The position numbers were made by a program, and so were the translations under genes. This document shows, in pieces, positions 60,553 to 64,000 of a stretch of 64,000 bases of DNA; position 1 is the first letter of the stretch; every line of letters begins with the position of its first letter. The stretch is from Symbiodinium natans. Taxonomy: Eukaryota; Sar; Dinophyceae; Suessiales; Symbiodiniaceae. The stretch covers positions 1,402,579 to 1,466,578 of the forward strand of contig CAJNDS010000557.1 of assembly GCA_905221605.1 (NCBI GenBank), given 5' to 3'. The notes beneath the pieces were generated by a model, which worked only from the letters and a program-made list of their open reading frames with translations, ran no database searches and had not been told where the DNA came from.

Positions 60553-61529
60553 CCACCGTTGCTGCAGGTCGAGACAAGCAAGCAAGGAAAGCCGCCCGCT
60601 CGGCGCTGGGTACGCTACGCGAAAACACAGTTGCTCCAAAAACTCGGGAGCGCTACACCGCCGCTTTAACGATTTTTTTCTTCTTTTGTCGGTCTCACCA
60701 GCACCGTGTCCCAGATGACCCGGCTCGCCTGGATCTTCTCCTAGGCGACTACATCGACTTTTTGTGGCAGGACGGCGAAAGCTTGTCCCTCGTCACCGAT
60801 TGTCTTTCCGGGTTGCAGGACCTCAGGCCTCTGTTGCGGGGCCACTTGCCTTTGTCATGGCGCTTGGTGCGTACGTGGCAAAAGCACGAGATGCCAGCAA
60901 GAGCACCTCCGCTCCCGGAAGAGCTGCTTCAGAGTATGGCCGGTTTTTGTAGTATGCAGGGTCGCCACCTTTTTGCATTAGCCTTGCAAGTCGCTTTCTA
61001 TGGAGTACTGCGGACCGGAGAGCTCCTGGCCCTGCAGGCTCGACACGTGGATGTGTCCGAAAGAGGAGACTTCGCAGTTCTCAATTTGGGCTACACAAAA
61101 ACGTCGCAGAGACTGGGTGCAGCCGACTCTGTCACCCTTAGAGTCTCTTATCTTTGCCAGCTTTTGAAAGTCTGGAAGCAGCGCGTGAAGCCTCACGCGT
61201 TCTTGGTCCCTACGTCCGCGTACTTGTTTCGCAAAACTTTTGACGACTGCCTCAAGGAGTTGCAGATCCATACGTGGGCCTTCCGCCCTTACAGTCTTCG
61301 GCGCGGCGGAGCTACCGCGTATTTTCGCAAGAATCCCAGTTTTGATTTCGTACGGCAGATGGGCCGTTGGTCCAGTGATCGTACTGCGCGTATCTATTTG
61401 AATGATGGCCTAGCTCAGCTCGCCACCATGGAGTTCAGCGTTGCGAGGCCGCCTCTTCAGCGGCCTTTTCAGTTCTTTCAGTCGCAGCTTCGCCGCGATC
61501 CCTGCGGAACAGGAGGGGGACGTGGATAG
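60540..61529 (+). CDS. Retroelement tyrosine recombinase
   Basis: 329 residues from ATG at 60540, overlapping the pol stop by 13 bases. An N-terminal SAM-like core-binding part (TRERYTAALTIFFFFCRSHQ) is followed by the catalytic domain: GVLRTGELLALQ (Arg ~158), GYTKTSQRLG (Lys ~187), YSLRRGGATAYF (Arg ~254, in place of HxxR the motif reads SLRR), MGRWSSDRTARIYLND (Trp ~275 in the H/W position, catalytic Tyr ~286). It is the integrase of DIRS/Ngaro-type elements, joining a circular DNA copy to the target. The stop codon lies in the first bases of repeat B1. Confidence 0.85.
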   Translation: MVKVTTVAAGRDKQARKAARSALGTLRENTVAPKTRERYTAALTIFFFFCRSHQHRVPDDPARLDLLLGDYIDFLWQDGESLSLVTDCLSGLQDLRPLLRGHLPLSWRLVRTWQKHEMPARAPPLPEELLQSMAGFCSMQGRHLFALALQVAFYGVLRTGELLALQARHVDVSERGDFAVLNLGYTKTSQRLGAADSVTLRVSYLCQLLKVWKQRVKPHAFLVPTSAYLFRKTFDDCLKELQIHTWAFRPYSLRRGGATAYFRKNPSFDFVRQMGRWSSDRTARIYLNDGLAQLATMEFSVARPPLQRPFQFFQSQLRRDPCGTGGGRG

Positions 61530-61768
61530 CGCCATACTTGGGGAGACAGGCAGCAAGTGAAGAGGACCTAAAGAAAGCTTTCTTAGTAGACCTGTGAGTC
61601 CTTACGTTAGCTATTCAAGTTCGGTCCTGTTGCGTGCTGCCTTGACTTGTGAGATTTGTAAGTCTCCCAGATGGCAAGATTTGTAAAACTATCCGGGGTG
61701 GCAGATTCTTTGTTGACAAACACTTCTCCTCGCAGAGACAAAAGAGGGAAGAGCCAATCCGAGTCTTA
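61524..61768. repeat. Split direct repeat B1
   Basis: 245 bases from GGATAGCGCCATACTTGGGG to GAGTCTTA, matched by 61908-62152 without differences seen. It includes the recombinase stop codon. It carries a short internal repeat (GATTTGTAA twice). Confidence 0.9.
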
Positions 61769-61837
61769 GATACAACGCAATCGTAGTTTAAGACGAGTTG
61801 GCGAATCCCTTGCTCGGGAAGAGTCTTGGATCAACAG
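61768..61837. repeat. Split direct repeat A2
   Basis: 70 bases identical to A1 (54942-55011), directly abutting B1 with one shared A. The B1/A2 junction is what the element's circular junction should look like. Confidence 0.9.
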
Positions 61838-61907
61838 CCCGCCCTCTCCGCCCTGTCGCAGGCGCCGCGGCTGACTGTCTCGCTGGTTCCTTTCTGTTTT
61901 TCCCTCC
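61838..61907. other. Spacer between A2 and B2
   Basis: 70 bases, pyrimidine-rich at the end (TTTCTGTTTTTCCCTCC), present only here. No coding potential. Confidence 0.6.
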
Positions 61908-62152
61908 GGATAGCGCCATACTTGGGGAGACAGGCAGCAAGTGAAGAGGACCTAAAGAAAGCTTTCTTAGTAGACCTGTGAGTCCTTACGTTAGCTATTC
62001 AAGTTCGGTCCTGTTGCGTGCTGCCTTGACTTGTGAGATTTGTAAGTCTCCCAGATGGCAAGATTTGTAAAACTATCCGGGGTGGCAGATTCTTTGTTGA
62101 CAAACACTTCTCCTCGCAGAGACAAAAGAGGGAAGAGCCAATCCGAGTCTTA
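61908..62152. repeat. Split direct repeat B2, right end of element
   Basis: 245 bases equal to B1. After GAGTCTTA the sequence changes to TCCCAACATCG, taken as flanking DNA. Confidence 0.85.
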
Positions 62153-62908
62153 TCCCAACATCGTCGTACTCGAGTGGGACCCCTAGACCGAAACGAAACC
62201 TACCCTTTCTTCGGCTTTGGAGTCCCTGAAACACCCCTGTAAACCAAAAAGGCCGGCCTTACTGCTTGGTTACTCTTGGGTCTGTAACCCAAGCTTCCAA
62301 AGTACTCCCACTAATTCCCTAAGGTTCCCTAGGTACCTACCCCCCTCCCTTACGGACCCTATAATTACCCTAATTATCAAGGTCCGTAAACCCTAATATA
62401 TGGAAGAAGTCAAAACTTCCCTGACGCTCTCGAAAAGGAAACCGACCTCGCTGAGCCCGCAGAGAGTCTTGGACGGTCCATGTTGACCTTTTTGCTTTAG
62501 TCAGACCTGGGTTTTGGGTTTACTGTTTAGGGTTTAGGACTAGGCGAAAACCGATGTTGGAACCGGGCCGGGGGGGGGGGGGGGCCTAAAAAAGCAAACT
62601 GCAGCAGGCGACTGCCCCCCCCCCCCCAGATTTGGGAGGGAAATCGAAGATAGGGTCCAGTGCCTTAGAGCAGACAGGATCACTAACCGTAAACCTTTGA
62701 AACCCTAAAACCCCGGATTATGCCCGAAGCCCGTTTGCTCCAGGAAGTTTAGGATTCAGGTTTAGGGTGTCTAAGCACCTAGAACCTCGGACCCTAAACC
62801 CTAAACCCCAAACCCCAAACCCCAAACCCCAAACCCCAAACCCCAAACCCTAAACCCTAAACCCTAAACCCTAAACCCAAACCCTCGACCCAATCCACGC
62901 GAGCTCAG
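62153..62908. repeat. Right flank: hairpin and telomere-like repeats
   Basis: Unique DNA to 62400, including a hairpin with arms TTACGGACC (62350-62358) and GGTCCGTAA (62381-62389). G run 62570-62584 and C run 62616-62628. CCCCAAA then CCCTAAA array 62795-62885. No gene. Confidence 0.55.
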
Positions 62909-62991
62909 CCGAGGCTTGCCGTAGCTGGCCTGCTCCTCCTTGCCAAGGACGAGGCCGAGGCCGATGCGCAAAGTGGCCTGGCAAGAGCTAG
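62909..62991 (+). CDS. Exon-like island (PRLAVAGLLLLAKDEAEADA)
   Basis: Acceptor GCGAGCTCAG, frame PRLAVAGLLLLAKDEAEADA-QSGLARA, then CTAGG|GTTTAG where the array can supply a GT donor. Helical-repeat style. CCCTAAA before, TTTAGGG after. Confidence 0.5.
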
Positions 62992-63453
62992 GGTTTAGGG
63001 TTTAGGGTTTAGGGTTGAGGGTTTAGGGTTTACGGTTTAGGGTTTAGGGTTTAGGGTTTTTTGGTTTAGGGTTTATAGGGTTTATAGGGTTTATAGGGTT
63101 TATAAGGGTTAGGGTTTTGGGGTTTTGGGGTTAGGTTTGTTTAGGGGTTCTTAGGTTCATAGGTTTGTTTGGGTTATTGTGGCTTATAAGGGAAGAATGG
63201 TTGTGGGCTTTGGGGGGCTTCAGGGTTTAGATCTTTAGGACAGAGGGTCCGGGTTTGGGGCTTAGAAGTTTGGGGGCTTCGGTGTTTAGATCTTTAGGGC
63301 ATAGGTTCCGGGGTTTAGGGCCCAAGCAATGTTATAAGATTTGCTGTGTAGGGTTGTGATGTGCCGCCAGACTCCTACAAGTCGGGGCATGTCACTAGAA
63401 CCCGATTGCATGCCTTAAAGCCCTGAGCCCAAAATGTCCGTTTCTATTCCGCG

Positions 63454-63489
<36 letters not shown>

Positions 63490-63716
63490 AAAGCCCATAA
63501 GCCCTGAAAATGCGAACCCATAAAGCCTCAAAACCCTAAAACACAAGCAGCCCCTATACCCTTAAACCCTTACACCCTTAAACCCTTAAACCCTGAAACC
63601 CTTAAACCCTTAAACCCTTAAACCCTTAAACCCTTAAACCCTTAAACCCTTAAACCCTTAAACCCTTAAACCCTTAAACCCTTAAACCCTAAACCCTAAA
63701 CCCTACAACTCCCCAG
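62992..63716. repeat. Presumed intron: TTTAGGG start, 34-C homopolymer, AAACCCTT array end
   Basis: TTTAGGG 62992-63055, GGTTTATAG repeats 63068-63105, C homopolymer 63454-63487, then an 8-base variant array CCCTTAAA (63556-63690) and three CCCTAAA units before CTCCCCAG. Clear G-start/C-end polarity. Confidence 0.65.
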
Positions 63717-63811
63717 GCTGCCAAGCCGCCGGGCGCCTTCTGCGGGATGCGCTGGGCGGCGCCGTTGAGGCGGCTGCGCGGCTGCACGGTTTCGAGGGCC
63801 TCTTTGAACAG
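63717..63811 (+). CDS. Exon-like island (AAGRLLRDALGGAVEAAARL)
   Basis: Acceptor AACTCCCCAG. The frame (two bases in) reads CQAAGRLLRDALGGAVEAAA-RLHGFEGLFEQ, donor CAG|GTTTAG, where the first TTTAGGG unit is the GT donor. 95 bases, helical. A strong example of an exon bracketed by both arrays. Confidence 0.55.
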
Positions 63812-64000
63812 GTTTAGGGTTTAGGGTTTAGGGTTTTAGGGTTTAGGGTTTAGGGTTGAGGGTTGAGGGTTGAGGGTTTATTAGGGACTTTTGTAGGGGC
63901 TTTTTGGTGTGTTAATGGGGCTTTCTAGGGGTATTCTAGAATTGGGGCTTTACGGGTTTTGGGGCTTCAGGACTTTACTGGAGGTTTTGGTCTAGGAATT
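63812..64000. repeat. Start of next presumed intron
   Basis: TTTAGGG units and GGTTGAGG variants to about 63880, then unique DNA to the window end. Confidence 0.5.

Larger units (their letters stand above)
54942..62152 (+). mobile_element. Ngaro/DIRS-type tyrosine-recombinase retroelement carrying a DNA methyltransferase
   Basis: 7.2-kb element with four open frames on the plus strand: a zinc-ribbon-like protein, a gag-like protein, a pol (reverse transcriptase, RNase H interrupted by a cytosine-5 methyltransferase), and a tyrosine recombinase. The ends have split direct repeats in the order A1 (54942-55011), ORFs, B1 (61524-61768), A2 (61768-61837), spacer, B2 (61908-62152), the arrangement known for Ngaro and PAT-like elements, which integrate by a tyrosine recombinase without target-site duplication. 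A1/A2 and B1/B2 show no mismatch by eye and no frame is broken, so the copy looks young and possibly active. Methyltransferase-bearing retroelements have been reported in dinoflagellates; whether this exact layout is described needs a search. Confidence 0.85.

Overview
This window looks like nuclear DNA of a dinoflagellate, probably from a Symbiodiniaceae-like genome. Four things suggest this. The whole 64 kb is saturated with the plant/alga-type telomeric heptamer TTTAGGG/CCCTAAA. Candidate introns use GC, GA and GT donors with AG acceptors. A tyrosine-recombinase retroelement carries a cytosine-5 DNA methyltransferase, an arrangement reported for dinoflagellates. Long genes are few and mostly intronless. 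A charophyte or plant source shares the telomere type but fits the splice signals less well. No prokaryotic, plastid or rRNA gene was recognised.

Layout. Positions 1-1740 carry four short exons that join, in phase, into a C-terminal ERp29/PDI-D-like helical domain. Positions 3535-4332 hold an intronless membrane protein related to the DUF1295/steroid 5-alpha-reductase C-terminal family. From about 4.5 to 18 kb, telomere-like repeats are interrupted by short GC-rich open segments that look like exons. Positions 18948-21069 hold a two-exon LicD/fukutin-like gene. From 22 to 32 kb there are more exon islands in repeats. Positions 32.4-33.65 kb hold two satellites (9 bp and about 190 bp), and 33.65-35.65 kb is an AT-richer stretch without telomeric motif. 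At 40.8-42.2 kb there is a 0.43-kb segment duplicated at a 952-bp offset. At 44.0-44.74 kb there is a 92-bp hairpin-forming tandem array. Positions 47.7-48.5 kb hold the 3' part of a gene with a putative He_PIG-type domain, and 52.55-53.8 kb hold a membrane-anchored Cys- and Glu/Ala-rich protein. Positions 54942-62152 are an intact-looking Ngaro/DIRS-type retroelement. The window ends with two more exon islands.

Two observations stand out. (1) Plus-strand exon-like islands are repeatedly preceded by CCCTAAA arrays and followed by TTTAGGG arrays. The presumed introns therefore begin G-rich and end C-rich, like telomere-repeat terminal inverted repeats that would fold each intron into a hairpin. 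(2) In the retroelement, a full-length DNA methyltransferase sits inside the RNase H domain, between the first catalytic Asp and the Glu. The element has split direct repeats (A1-ORFs-B1-A2-B2) with no mismatch seen within either pair.

Limits: exon calls rest on reading frame, AG/donor context and protein-like composition by eye. Joining them into genes needs transcript data. Coordinates of small exons may be off by a few bases.
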